Below, in pieces: positions 22,138 to 32,040 of a DNA stretch of 33,852 bases; the stretch's first letter is position 1, and each line of letters starts with the position of its first letter. The DNA comes from Azolla pinnata (taxonomy: Eukaryota > Streptophyta > Polypodiopsida > Salviniales > Salviniaceae): contig JBBBWG010002126.1 of assembly GCA_037176905.1 (NCBI GenBank), forward strand, positions 1 through 33,852, written 5' to 3'. A model generated the notes under the pieces. That model did not search any database. It saw nothing but the letters and a program-made list of their open reading frames with translations, and was not told the DNA's origin. A program made the translations under genes and the position numbers.

Positions 22138-25100
22138 TTATAAAACCATGTTGGTAACACCAGAGACCAGAAAAAGGATACATAGAATGGTACCCATGAT
22201 CAAAGAGGTCCGAATTATCTTCTTTAGTTTGTTAGGGTGACTATAAAAATTGCAGAATCTGTACATTATTTGGATCCATGTTCCAACCATGGACTCGCCA
22301 TCTAGGTAAAACACCTGGGAAAAGGACATACACTATCATAAACAAAGATCGGAAAAAGAAATTGTCACTTTGATATGACATTTTTAGACAAGTTGAAGTC
22401 AAAATGTGGCTGTACACAACGCTAAATAAACAGAGTTAGGACATATCATTAGAGTATTAAAGAGAACTAAACCCTACATTCTAAGCTATACAGATGATGA
22501 ATAAAAAAACAGTGGCATGAGCCACATTGATTTCTGCAGGAAAACATGAATGAAACTATACTTTTCATTCATTAAAATGATAACCCCAGAATAAAAGTAA
22601 GACAAACATATATGCATCAATGAAAAGCAAGATTCTACCGTGAATAAAGATTGAAGAATGGTTTTCTAATATGACAGCAAAATTGGACTGGAAATCAAAC
22701 AAGATGCTCAACCCTCAACAAACCAAATATGAGTATATTACCGGTGCACTATTCAATAACACCATCGCTGCTGATATCGAGAATGTATATGTGAGAAGCC
22801 GTATGATCATGCCTGGGAAATTTCGAAATAAAGATGAATGGACAAAAGGAGAGTATAGTTGCCGTGGCCAATATTTGGTCAGTTCCAGAGAATAAATGAG
22901 GTCCTTGGGTTGCCCGACATATACTAAGTTATGATGGCAAGAAGAATCTGCAGCCTTGCACTCTGACGCCAAATGCTGGAACTTTATGTCAATCAACGCT
23001 TCTCCATGCCTTAGTAATGGCAATAGACACGACCAGTTCTTCTGTAATATAAAAATTAATAGGCACAGGTTTAAATTCTCTCTTTCATTCTCTTTTACAT
23101 TCTAATGGTAAGTGAATTTTTTAAACCGATATGCCCGAGTTCAAATCGCAAACCATTTGCATTGGTTTCTACATGTCAGTGTAGACTTTAGGGTCTGATC
23201 ACATGGACCTCTAGCATGTCAATACAACAGAGTCAACTGGGCTAATGTTTTTTGGGATTTGCATGACAGATTATATCATGGCACTGAAATCATAAATTTA
23301 AGATATCACAAGTTTTGGACCTCATAATATTCTCAGCCCCTCTAGATGTCGTCCTTCCTCTATTTATTTAACAATCTATCTATTAATTGACCTCACTTCT
23401 CTTCCCTCTCTCTCACACACACTAACTTCTCCAAACAATATTAACATGAATTTGAGCTAAGAAGACTTACATCCGAACAGTTCAACTCTTCGATGTTGCA
23501 TTTCTGTTGTCCAATGAAATCGGTTGCCTTCAAGCAAAAGATTCGTTGTGATACATTCAAACCATACAACTCCAGAGATGTTTTGAGAAACAAGAGAGTA
23601 TCATTAAGGCAGATTGGATCACGCATTATGCCTCCCTGCATCGTAAGATTCTCTTGCGGAACACAATAACCTTCTGTTGAAATGTAAAAAGTTGGCGTAG
23701 GAGGAAAACCTTCAAAAATCTTGTTTAATTGAGAGGTATCATCTCTTAAGAAGGATGAGGTCTTGAGGTCATGTAACTGCAAAAGCTGAACCCAATCTTC
23801 CAAGCTTTTTAATTTAACCCCTCTCGCCTCAAGAATTGAGTCCCCAGGTATCAAATGTCCCGCTAATGGTGAGCTTGATTCAATGTGTGACACCTTCATT
23901 AAATTTTAGGAGTGGTGAACTTTGATCATGTAAGCATAAATTTTCAAAGGCACAACTTTCAGTTACTCAATATGAATCACATGCTTGCTTACCACTGGGC
24001 ATTCATAATAGAGGTAGAATGGAATAAGCAGCACAGGAAGTAGCAGCAAAAAGAGATAACAGACACAGCATAGCTGCACAAGATGCCAAACACCACGTTA
24101 CAGAATGTAGATATACGCCTAGGACAAATTGGACGTGTGTGTGTATGAACAATTGCTTACAAAAATATTCTGCCAGACTCCGGCCGAGTAAATTCGGAGA
24201 GCATGAATAGGGTTTAGTTGCTCCATTCTTTCTTCATTTAAGGCTACAAATGCTCCAGGAACAAGGAATGCTAGAAATATTGCAATATGCTCGATACATA
24301 CACCCTCACTGTTTAAATTTATTCAAAATCCTGCAAAAGAGCTTGTAAGAGGCTCTAGAAAGAACAGTTATTATTCTCAAAATAAATTTGAGCAGAGATC
24401 TGCAACTACTATGTAGAGTAGATATAATTGGAATAAAACCTTGCTGCAGCGAGAGCATGACCAAACTCATGAAATGCCACTGAAAATGCAGTAGCTAATA
24501 TCATATAAGGAAAATCACTCCAAGGCACATTGATTCCTGGAACCTTTAAATCCCACGAAATGCATGAATCATAAATTTGATGTTTATGAAAACATAAAAA
24601 TAAAGGCATGGCACACATTTGTAGAGTGGCCAATGCCAACAGAGATAAAAGAAAATCTGGTATCAACTTTTTCAAAAGGGGAAAAAGTAACCTGTTAGAA
24701 ATAAAATTTACATGCAGTATCTGATAGAATTTCTGGTACATCTAAGCAGAAAATAGTTTGTAAATGAAACATATATATCTATCAGGACCACTCTTTCAAT
24801 GATAGAATAAGATATATTAATGTGAACAAGAATTTCATAAAATATATGACCTAAATTCCTCACCAGTAATGTCATGGTTTCCTGTTCTTGAATAAACCCA
24901 TGTGCTGCCTGATCACCACCTAATTTAGCAAACAGATTACTGACCTGTAAAAGCATCTGCATATGATATAGAAAATCAAGTGAGAGTCACACGACGTATA
25001 AGCATCCACAGCTTCAACAATGGCAGACGAACAGAAAGATCCCATAAAAAACTTACCAGGAGAATGGAAACAGCCATGGATATCAAACCAAACCCGATCC

Positions 25101-26094
25101 CAAGATTAAACCAAGGTCTCAAAAACCTGTATCGAAACACATAACACAAGTCCAAAGATTCATACTAATGGCCAAGTGAAGTACTATTTATAACAAGATT
25201 TTCATTGTTAGGTTATGTTGAACATTTCTCACCCTTTAAGTGAACTGTAAAAATTCAACCTTACGATATTTACTTCACTGATACAAACCCCAGGAAGAAA
25301 ACATCTCACATGGATAAGATCCAGTACATCGTCAAAATATATAATGAATTTAACATGATGCGCATTCAAAACATGCATTCTCACTGAGATTTGTATGAAC
25401 TTATGCACAAACTATGAGAGGAACTTGGTTTTATATTAACACTCACAATACTGTATTCTTCAACCAACCACCCTTTGGTGAAGATTATATTAGGTGGAGC
25501 ATAAGGTTAAGTGACCAATGTTATCCACAAAAACCAGCTCTCGATTCACAAACTCAGGTGTGAGCTTACCTCCCACAGAGACAGAAAATACCATAACTGA
25601 TCAATATTATAACTTATTGGAAAGCTTTAACATCTCAGGTTTCTGTTCTAGGGTCTATCTCATTACCGTTATCATTTGTCGGGACAAAATCAATTTTAGC
25701 TGTTCATAGTTATTTAGGAAAGGCTAGTGATAGTGATTTTTTCATGAAAACTTCACCAGGGAAATTGTCCATAGCCTGGTTGAAATTGATATTCGCCCAG
25801 CTACCTTACATATATACATGGATAGAACAACAAACAAGGAAGTCTATAAGGTTCAAAGTTCCAACCTCGAGTACCGAACACCCAAATTGAAAAGGGCGTT
25901 ATTGAAGATTTCGGTTTCCCATGACATATATCTGGAAATGTAGGCATAAACATACTATGAGGAACAAGAGTTTAGACTATTCAAGAAAGCATTTTACCGC
26001 TCCAATTTTCTTACAAGAGACTGGAAAGTCGATCAAAGGTAGTCCGCCATTGCCACTGCTGTTTGCTTGCATTTCGTCTCCTGCTGGGCAACAT
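22138..26094 (-). CDS. S2P: Membrane-bound transcription factor site-2 protease (S2P), complete
   Basis: S2P is a polytopic zinc metalloprotease that cleaves membrane-anchored bZIP factors inside the membrane after site-1 protease in the Golgi. Exons 5' to 3' on the minus strand: 26094-26015, 25931-25866, 25126-25057, 24944-24864, 24543-24440, 24308-24161, 24073-23993, 23893-23471, 23041-22742, 22314-22138. They sum to 1530 bp, 509 codons plus stop, with all phases compatible. The zinc motif HEFGHALAAAS is split across exons 5 and 6, followed by IAIFLAFLVPGA and ALRIYSAGVWQN. The central exon carries the PDZ-like SSSPLAGHLIPGDSIL. The second active-site motif NSAPVFYLDGES spans the last intron. 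Several hydrophobic segments fit membrane passes. The N-terminus is short and basic (MLPSRRR). The exon 2 donor is weak (AG|GTTGGA) but restores RYSRFLRPWF. About eight residues may be missing before VPGINVPW (see the microexon entry). Confidence 0.92.
24668..24691 (-). other. Possible 24-bp microexon of S2P
   Basis: Between exons 4 and 5 there is a strong minus-strand acceptor (tttctaacag) followed by 24 bp encoding VTFSPFEK and a weak GT donor. Including it keeps the frame and adds eight residues where the S2P family normally has a few more. It is tentative: the donor is poor and the peptide resembles the family only loosely. Confidence 0.3.
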
Positions 26095-26394
26095 GATCGA
26101 TTTGCAGATGATATGAAAAACAACCTCAAGAAATGTCGCAAAACAAAGAGGAGGGAGGTAACAAGTTTCTGTGTAAGAAAGAGAGAACTAATTGTGTAGA
26201 GCTTGAAAAATTGGATAAAATGAGTAAATAAAGATTAGAGATAGAAATGTGAAACCTCTTCAATGTCCCATGTCATCGAAGTCTTGATCCAAATCGTACT
26301 TTAAATCTTGCAAGAGATTCGCAATCAAGATTCTAGCTGCAAATTGCTATTAGGATCTCCATCTGTATCATCGGAGACATTGTTTCTTGTGTCG
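26095..26394 (-). promoter_or_regulatory. 5' flank of S2P, presumed leader and core promoter
   Basis: About 300 bp separate the S2P start codon from the GC-rich repeat array. The stretch contains no gene and no clear TATA box on the minus strand. If transcription starts here, the transposon-derived array lies immediately upstream of or inside the promoter. Function is inferred from position only. Confidence 0.4.
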
Positions 26395-26965
26395 TACATT
26401 TTGCTGCAAAATTTGCTTAGCAAAAGTTTATAAAAAAACGTAGCAAAGGACATAAAAAATTTTGTCGTGTAGTTGTTGCGAATTTTGTCGCGACCTTTAC
26501 CGCAATTTTTGCTCGACGTATTTTCGCGACCATTGCTGCTACCTTTGTAGATTTTGTTGCAAAATTTTCTTAGCAAAGGACATAAAAATTTTGCCGTGTA
26601 GTTGTTGGGAATTCCGTCACGACCTTTCCCGCAATTTTTGCTCGACATATTTCCGCAACCATTGCCGCGACATTTGTAGGAATTTTACCACGAGTTTTGC
26701 CGCAATTTTTGCTGCACATTTACCGCGAGTTTTGCCGCGAAAATTACGGTGAATTTTGTCACGACCTTTACTGCCAATTTTGCCGCAAATTTTTACGCAA
26801 CCTTTACCGCGACATTTACTACAAAATTATCGTGACCTTTACCACGACTTTTACTATAAAATTACCACGACTTTTACTATAAAATTACCACGACTTTTAC
26901 TAAAAAATTACCACGACCTTTACCGCGAATTTTCACCCAACCTTTACTGCAAAATTACTGTGACT
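26395..26965 (+). repeat. GC-motif array related to the CACTA subterminal repeats
   Basis: Consists of degenerate units such as GCCGCAATTTTT, ACCGCGAGTTTT, GCCGCGAAAATT and ACCGCGACATTT, mostly 12 bp apart with occasional 11- or 13-bp steps. The first part (26430-26690) contains a two-fold tandem duplication of about 125 bp, seen as two copies of GGACATAAAAA followed by TTGTCGTGTAGTTGTTG or TTGCCGTGTAGTTGTTG. Later units become AT-richer (TTACTATAAAATTACCACGA repeats at about 26860-26910). No CACTA terminus is visible beside it, so it may be a truncated element. Long open frames here are a by-product of a repeat length divisible by three. Confidence 0.8.
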
Positions 26966-27239
26966 TATTGCACCTATACATGTGCCTTTTACTACAAGTT
27001 TAGGTGCAAATATTTATATTCTCATTTTATTTATTTTTATATATTTCTTTTTTGTTCTCAATTTGAGAACATTTATATTTTCAAAAGTTTTTTCATCTTA
27101 GAAGCTAAAGAGTTTGAGAACTCTAAAGAAAAATGAAAATTAAGTCCTGATTGCCTATTTATTTACGAGGCTTGTTTGAGACTATTTATGTGGGATATTT
27201 TTACTTCTTACTTGTCTATCTCTTCCTGTGCATATTGAT

Positions 27240-27835
27240 TTATGTGTATATATATACAAACAGGTATATTGACCTTTACCAGCAAGTATACTTGCATATT
27301 CATCTGTATATGCATATATACATGTATATACCCTTTTAGAAGATAGATGTATATTCACCTATATATGCATACATATATGTATATTCACTTGTACATGGAG
27401 AGCTACATATATATTCACCTATATATGTATATATACATGCATATTCACCTTTAATTGCATACATACATGTACATGGATAGCTACATGTATATTCACCTAT
27501 ATATGCATACATACATGCATATTCACCTGTATATGCATACATATGTACATATACACATAGGTATTCATATATTTATGTATGTTTACATATATATGTAGAT
27601 GTATATATGTATATGTATAAACGTATATTGATTTGTAGATGGATAGATAAATGGATATTGAACATTTGAGATCATAGTAAGGATATATTTATTATATACT
27701 TGTATGTTAGACCGATTGGGTAGACCACTTGATTGTATCAAATGAGGTCATTAGTTTAAATCTTGCCTGGGACACAATGTTGTAGTAAATATGCAGTATG
27801 GTCGCCGAAATTTTGTTGTAAACATAGCTGCAAAT
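27240..27835. repeat. AT-rich 30-bp minisatellite block, copy A
   Basis: The core unit is about TATTCACCTATATATGCATA plus CATACATGCA, roughly 30 bp, giving a periodic ten-residue pattern on the minus strand. It is followed by a non-repetitive tail beginning near 27650 (GGATATTGAACATTT ... GACCGATTGGGTAGACCACT ... GGGACACAATG ... GCAGTATGGTCGC). The tail matches copies B and C. Confidence 0.8.
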
Positions 27836-28378
27836 TAGCTTATTCACCTGTATATGCAAACATTTTGTTCACCTGTATATGCATATTCATCTAAATATTA
27901 AGTTTTTCATGCATACTTGTATGTTTATACATAGATATATGTATATTTGTCTATATATGTACATGTTTGATGTATGTTGACCTGTAAACGGTTAGATACA
28001 ACATATTCACTTGTATAATATTGGAACATACATGTGGATTCACATGTATATCCATGTATACATGCATATTCACCTATATATGTACATGTGTGATTCATAC
28101 TCGCTTGTATATGCATACATATATATACACATAAATATTTATATATTCATGTATATGCATATTTAGATGTGTACACACATATTGATCTATATATAGATAG
28201 ATAATTGGATATTGAACATTTTGGCTCATATTTACTATATGTATATTATATAATTGTATGTTGGATTGGTTGGGTGGATTACTTGATTGTGTTAGATGAG
28301 GCTATGGGTTTAAATTTTGCCTAGGACACAATGTGTAATAAATATGCAGTATGGTCGCAACAATTTTGTAGTAACAAT
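27836..28378. repeat. AT-rich 30-bp minisatellite block, copy B
   Basis: Same organisation as copy A. The tail (from about 28200) reads GGATATTGAACATTTTGG ... GGATTGGTTGGGTGGATTACT ... AGGACACAATG ... GCAGTATGGTCGC and stops exactly where the CACTACAAGG terminus at 28379 begins. Its body aligns with copy C, for example TCATGCATA, CATAGATATATGTATATT, CTATATATGTAC and TGTTTGATGTAT. Confidence 0.8.
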
Positions 28379-28398
28379 CACTACAAGGTAATTGGCTA

Positions 28399-28439
28399 TT
28401 TGCCGCGACTTTGCCACATCGTGGCAAAGTTGCGGCAAA
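28399..28439. repeat. 19-bp hairpin next to the CACTA terminus
   Basis: TTTGCCGCGACTTTGCCAC (28399-28417), a 3-nt loop ATC, and GTGGCAAAGTTGCGGCAAA (28421-28439). The arms pair at 18 of 19 positions. Each arm carries two copies of the subterminal motif, so the array units are themselves arranged head to head here. Confidence 0.95.
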
Positions 28440-29030
28440 ATGTTTTTTTCTGCCCGGTAACTTTACTGCGGCTCTTACCGCGACCTTTTCCGCGAACTTT
28501 ACCACAAGGTTTGCCGGACATTTTGCCGCACCCTTATCCGTGCATTTTTTGCGACCACCAACACTAGTTTTGCCGCGACCATATCCGCGCCATTACCCGG
28601 AGCTTTGACGCAGTTGTTTCCGCGAGATTAGCTAGACTTTTTTCCGCAAGAAAAATCTGCAAATTTTCCGGGTTGATTTACGTTGGCGTTGCCGGGCATA
28701 TTCCCGCTCAAAAAACTTTCAATTTTCTGCAACCTTAGTTGGAACATTTCCGCGAGTATTGCCACAACTGTTTCCGGGCATATTACCGCAAGTATATCCG
28801 GAACTTTTACCGTAATTTTTGTCGACTATTTTACCCTGAAATGGAATTTTACTGCGAAATTGCCGCGCTTTTTGCAGCAACCATTGCCGCGAAATTGCAG
28901 CACCTATTGCCGCAAGTTTGCAGTGAATTTTGCCGCAATCAAGCTGTTGATTTGCCGCGAGTTTACCGCGGAACAGCTGCATATTTGCTGCGACTTATCC
29001 GCGTAATTACCGCAAGAAGCGTGATAATCT
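28440..29030 (+). repeat. GC-motif subterminal array with exact 12-bp phase
   Basis: Motif starts at 28465, 28477, 28489, 28501, 28513, 28525 and 28537 are each exactly 12 bp apart while the letters drift (ACTGCG, ACCGCG, TCCGCG, ACCACA, GCCGGA, GCCGCA, TCCGTG). Less regular units continue to about 29010. No coding function is supported. Confidence 0.9.
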
Positions 29031-29595
29031 CCCATTTCAGCTCATTTCAGGCAAATTAGGGGTATAAACAATTACTCTAAGATATACTTATGTTGTAAAT
29101 GAGGTTCATATATATTTATTGTAATCTAAAATGGAATATATCCATGCAATTTGCAAAGCACATAGAAATATAGATGTATATATCCACATGTTCATAAACA
29201 ACCACATATACGTGTTAATACCCATGATATATATAAAAGTTTACCAAAATGTATATGTGTATATATACTAACATGCAATTATGTATTAGTCTTGTACAAA
29301 CATAGAAGAATATGCGTTTACAGTTGATGTACAAGTGGATCTACATGTATCTATGCAGATAATGTTCAATATGCTAGTATATGACAGTTTACAAGAGAAT
29401 ATACATTAATCATGTCCATATATAGATCAATAGGGAGATATATTTGTTAGCACACATAAATATGCATGCGAGTATGTATAATTACATGAATTTGCATGTT
29501 TGTTTGCATATACAAATTATTAGGGTCTGATTGTTTCTATGTTGCAGCTATGTTGCAGTAAGCACGCGGCTATCTTCTAGCAACTACGCGGCAAA
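29031..29595. other. AT-rich spacer between GC-motif arrays
   Basis: AT-rich sequence with TATATATAC/GTATATAT steps similar in texture to the 30-bp minisatellite blocks but without a clear unit. It ends in two GTTGCAG words just before the next array. No gene seen. Confidence 0.5.
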
Positions 29596-29626
29596 ATCAG
29601 ATTCCTATGTCAGTTGTCGCACCTTT

Positions 29627-29813
29627 GCCGCAATGTAGCCGCACAGTTGCCGCGACTTTGCCGCATATTTACCGCTCATTTGCTGCTCATTTGCCGCGAC
29701 TTTGCCGCTCATTAGTCGCGCTTTTGCCGCACAGTTACCGGAAATTTGCCGCAAGATTATCGCAACCTTGCTGCAAATTTGCCGCAAAGTTTTCGCAACT
29801 TTGCTGCATCCAT
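29627..29813 (+). repeat. GC-motif array with exact 11-bp phase, 17 units
   Basis: Units start at 29627 and recur at every 11th base through 29803 (29638, 29649, 29660 and so on) with no insertion or deletion. Forms include GCCGCGACTTT, ACCGCTCATTT, GTCGCGCTTTT, ATCGCAACCTT and GCTGCAAATTT. Position 4 (G or T) and the following C vary little, whereas the second half of the unit drifts. Confidence 0.95.
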
Positions 29814-29939
29814 GCCGGAACTTTGCCTCTACCCTTGCCACAACATTGTATAGGAATGTATAAAATTTCATTAAAATCATAATGGAAAGATAGGCCATTT
29901 AAGCAGATAATCTACGATTTCATTGAATAAAAATATATA

Positions 29940-30152
29940 TCATAAATTATGGTCAGCATAAGAATCAATTGCAAGGAACGGATCGATATCGATACTAAGG
30001 AATATATTAGTGTCTTCATCGATATCAATCATTTCCCCAGAACCTAACTCGATACATAAGTCGATAAAAGCATCGATGTTGCTACTAGGTTTGCCATCCG
30101 TAGCTAGATCTTTCGATTTGAGCTTCATCATTGTCGAGCAATTGCGCAACAA
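29940..30152 (-). pseudogene. Acidic C-terminal coding fragment, left arm
   Basis: A minus-strand open frame ends in a stop at 29940. It contains FIDLCIELGSGEMIDIDEDT and SIDIDPFLAID, clearly related to the plus-strand frame at 30954-31169. Hydrophilic and acidic, with no recognised domain. Its position, just inside a subterminal array and reading toward it, suggests the tail of a transposon-encoded protein. Probably a fragment. Confidence 0.5.
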
Positions 30153-30285
30153 CTATCATGAGTACCAGCCTATAGCTACATAGGCTCAAGTCTTATCCAT
30201 CATATTATCTTACTTTAATCAATAAATATTATCGATATTTTAGTATTTGATAATATGTTAAAGCATTACCATATTAACGTTAAAA

Positions 30286-30319
30286 ACGACTTGCGACGTC
30301 TGTTGACATCGCAGGTCGT
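30286..30319. repeat. 15-bp hairpin
   Basis: ACGACTTGCGACGTC and GACATCGCAGGTCGT are inverted around a TGTT loop (13 of 15 complementary). The sequence is GC-rich, in contrast to the AT-rich DNA immediately to its left. Confidence 0.85.
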
Positions 30320-30588
30320 CTGAGCCACTACGTGGCATTCATGCATGCAAGCCACATGGCCTTCATGCATGCAAGCCACGTGACATGCATGCATGAGGCC
30401 TGAAACAGTATAAATATTGAGTTGGTCTCAATATTGAACCAATCCGGTTCAACGCTAGTCTTCGGCGCCTTGTACTCCAAGTCTCCTGGTAATACAAATC
30501 TTGTCTTATTATTCTTATCTGGTTTTCTTCTTGTCGTGTTCGTGTCTTCCAAGTCAATCGTTGTCGACGAGCTTCGGCCGTGACAGTT
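30301..30588 (+). promoter_or_regulatory. Promoter- or LTR-like segment with RY repeats and TATA box
   Basis: The segment starts TGTTGACA and could end CGTGACA, the TG...CA ends of an LTR, although no second copy is present. It holds four CATGCATG or GCATGCAT words between 30339 and 30395, a CACGTG G-box at 30377-30382, and a TATAAATA box at 30410-30417. CATGCATG is the RY element recognised by B3-domain factors such as ABI3/FUS3. What it drives is unknown; the next plus-strand open frame is at about 30890-31169. Confidence 0.45.
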
Positions 30589-30885
30589 TGAACCGGAATA
30601 AGTCTAAGAAGGGGACCTTCATCCTACCATCTCATTGTGAATAGGTAAGCTATTCTTAAACAATATAATTATATTTTAAGTATACTATATTTCTTAAATA
30701 ATTCCCAACTTGTATTGTTACATAATGCGGGCCATTTTCCAACCTATACTGCATAATGAGAAGTGGTGGTATGCAATACGATGGTACCACATACAAAGCC
30801 ACTTCTCCACTCCTTGTTGCCAAAACTGGGGCCGATAGATCATGGTGCCAATGTAGATGTGTGACAGACACAGATACGTTTGATC
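30589..30885. other. Spacer between the promoter-like segment and the right-arm frame
   Basis: Contains a plausible donor (GAATAG|GTAAGC at about 30642-30650), fitting an untranslated first exon running from the TATA box at 30410, followed by AT-rich intron-like DNA. No independent gene recognised. Confidence 0.35.
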
Positions 30886-31169
30886 AATGAGACGGGACAT
30901 TACTACCATCGATAGTAGATACAACAATAGATACGTTAGATGTTGTTACGCGATTGCTCGATGACATCGACAACATTGAAGTTAGGATATTTAATGATGC
31001 TAATACTGATCAAGCTAATCAAGATCCAGTTGATGTATCAATCAGCACCAATGCGTCTATAGATTTATGCATTGAGTTTGGGTCTGGAAACATGATTAAT
31101 ATCGATGAAGATGTTACTCTCTCCATCAATATTGATCCTTTCCTTGTAATTAATGTTTATGTCGACTAG
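30886..31169 (+). pseudogene. Acidic C-terminal coding fragment, right arm
   Basis: Open on the plus strand from about 30886 to a TAG at 31167-31169. It contains TIDTLDVVTRLLDDIDNIE, ASIDLCIEFGSGNMINIDED and SINIDPFLVI. It is paralogous to the minus-strand fragment at 29940-30152, so the two form outward-facing arms of a diverged inverted repeat. No ATG is required if it is a last exon. No recognised domain; transposon origin is inferred from position. Confidence 0.5.
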
Positions 31170-31309
31170 AACTTATGATGACAATATTCTAATGATACAT
31201 ATTCATGTTGACTCTACGTATGCATAGATACATGTATACGTATAATTAAATTTCCTTCATTTGTATATATATGCAAAGTAGAGTTGTGTTTATGACACAA
31301 TAAAAGTTA

Positions 31310-31500
31310 CAACATAGTCGCATCTAAATTGCAGCAAATTAGCAGTAAAAATCGCGTCTACTACACGTTAAACTTGCGGTAAAATGCGTGTCAACTGTTA
31401 TGTCTAGGTGACATCAACCACGTGGTAAAACGAGTGGTAAATTTCGTGGCAAATTTGCAACAAAATGGGATATTTACTACACAGACGCTCTACTAATTGC
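31310..31500 (-). repeat. Reverse-oriented, degenerate GC-motif array
   Basis: Units such as TTGCAGCAAATTAGC, TTGCGGTAAAATGCG, CACGTGGTAAAACG and CGTGGCAAATTTGC are reverse complements of the gCCGCgA-ttt motif found to the left. Spacing is less regular than in the left arrays. Confidence 0.7.
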
Positions 31501-31544
31501 AACATAAACATTGTATTTACTACGACATAGTTGTAAATTACCCT

Positions 31545-32040
31545 ATATTAGCATGTATTTACCTGTATATAAATACATACATGCATATTCATCTAAATAT
31601 ACATTCTTTCATGCATATTTATATGTATATGCATAGATATATGTATATTCGTCTATATATGTACGTGTTTGATGTATATTCACTTGTAAATGATCAGATA
31701 CATGCATATTCACTTGTATATGCATACATATATACAGATTCACCTACATATCCATGCGTAAATGCATATTCACCTATATATATACATGTATGATGTATAT
31801 TCGTATGTATATGTATAGATACATACATATACTCATAAATATTCATATATTCATGCATATTATCATGTAGATGTAGATGCATATGAATATGTAGATGTAT
31901 AGACACATATTGATCTATATATAAATATATATATGGATATATTCTATTTTAGATCATAATAAACACATATTTACTATATATATAACATAATTGTATGTTG
32001 GACCGATTGGCTATACCACTAGATTAATTTTGATAGGGTT
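31545..32040. repeat. AT-rich 30-bp minisatellite block, copy C
   Basis: Aligns with copy B over nearly its whole length (CATCTAAATAT, CATAGATATATGTATATTCG, TTTGATGTATATTCACTTG) and with the tail of copies A and B (AATTGTATGTTGGACCGATT). The match stops at about 32030, shortly before a different CACTA terminus. Confidence 0.8.

Larger units (their letters stand above)
28379..31551. mobile_element. Candidate CACTA-like element with inverted internal arms
   Basis: The left terminus CACTACAAGGTAATTGGC starts at 28379 and matches the terminus at 4042. GC-motif arrays follow on the plus strand (28399-29030 and 29600-29860). Toward the right side, 31310-31490, the same motif occurs in reverse (GTGGCAAATTTGCAACAAAA), as expected for two ends of one CACTA element. 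A weak right terminus may lie near 31530-31551 (TAAATTACCCTATATTAG). Inside, related coding fragments face outward on opposite strands (29940-30152 minus, 30954-31169 plus). It could be one 3.2-kb element or two truncated elements joined at about 30160-30890. The right end is uncertain. Confidence 0.5.

Noticed and set aside
23120..23170. tRNA-like GAGTTCAAATCGC word in an S2P intron
   Set aside because: Resembles a T-loop but no matching D-arm, anticodon stem or acceptor stem could be found around it.
26325..27136. Several long open frames rich in Cys, Arg, Phe and Tyr
   Set aside because: They are translations of the 11-12-bp GC-motif array; a 12-bp unit without stops stays open by construction.
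27336..28116. Periodic Tyr/Ile/Glu/Cys-rich minus-strand open frames
   Set aside because: They mirror the 30-bp minisatellite (ten codons per unit); a tandem-repeat artefact rather than a repeat protein.
27200..28378. Idea of a CRISPR-like array because of regular repeats
   Set aside because: Repeats are contiguous and degenerate with no unique spacers, and the genome is eukaryotic.
28302..29898. Overlapping open frames on both strands, Pro/Leu/Arg- or Ala/Lys-rich
   Set aside because: Same cause: repeat arrays open in several frames at once, with no conserved domain.
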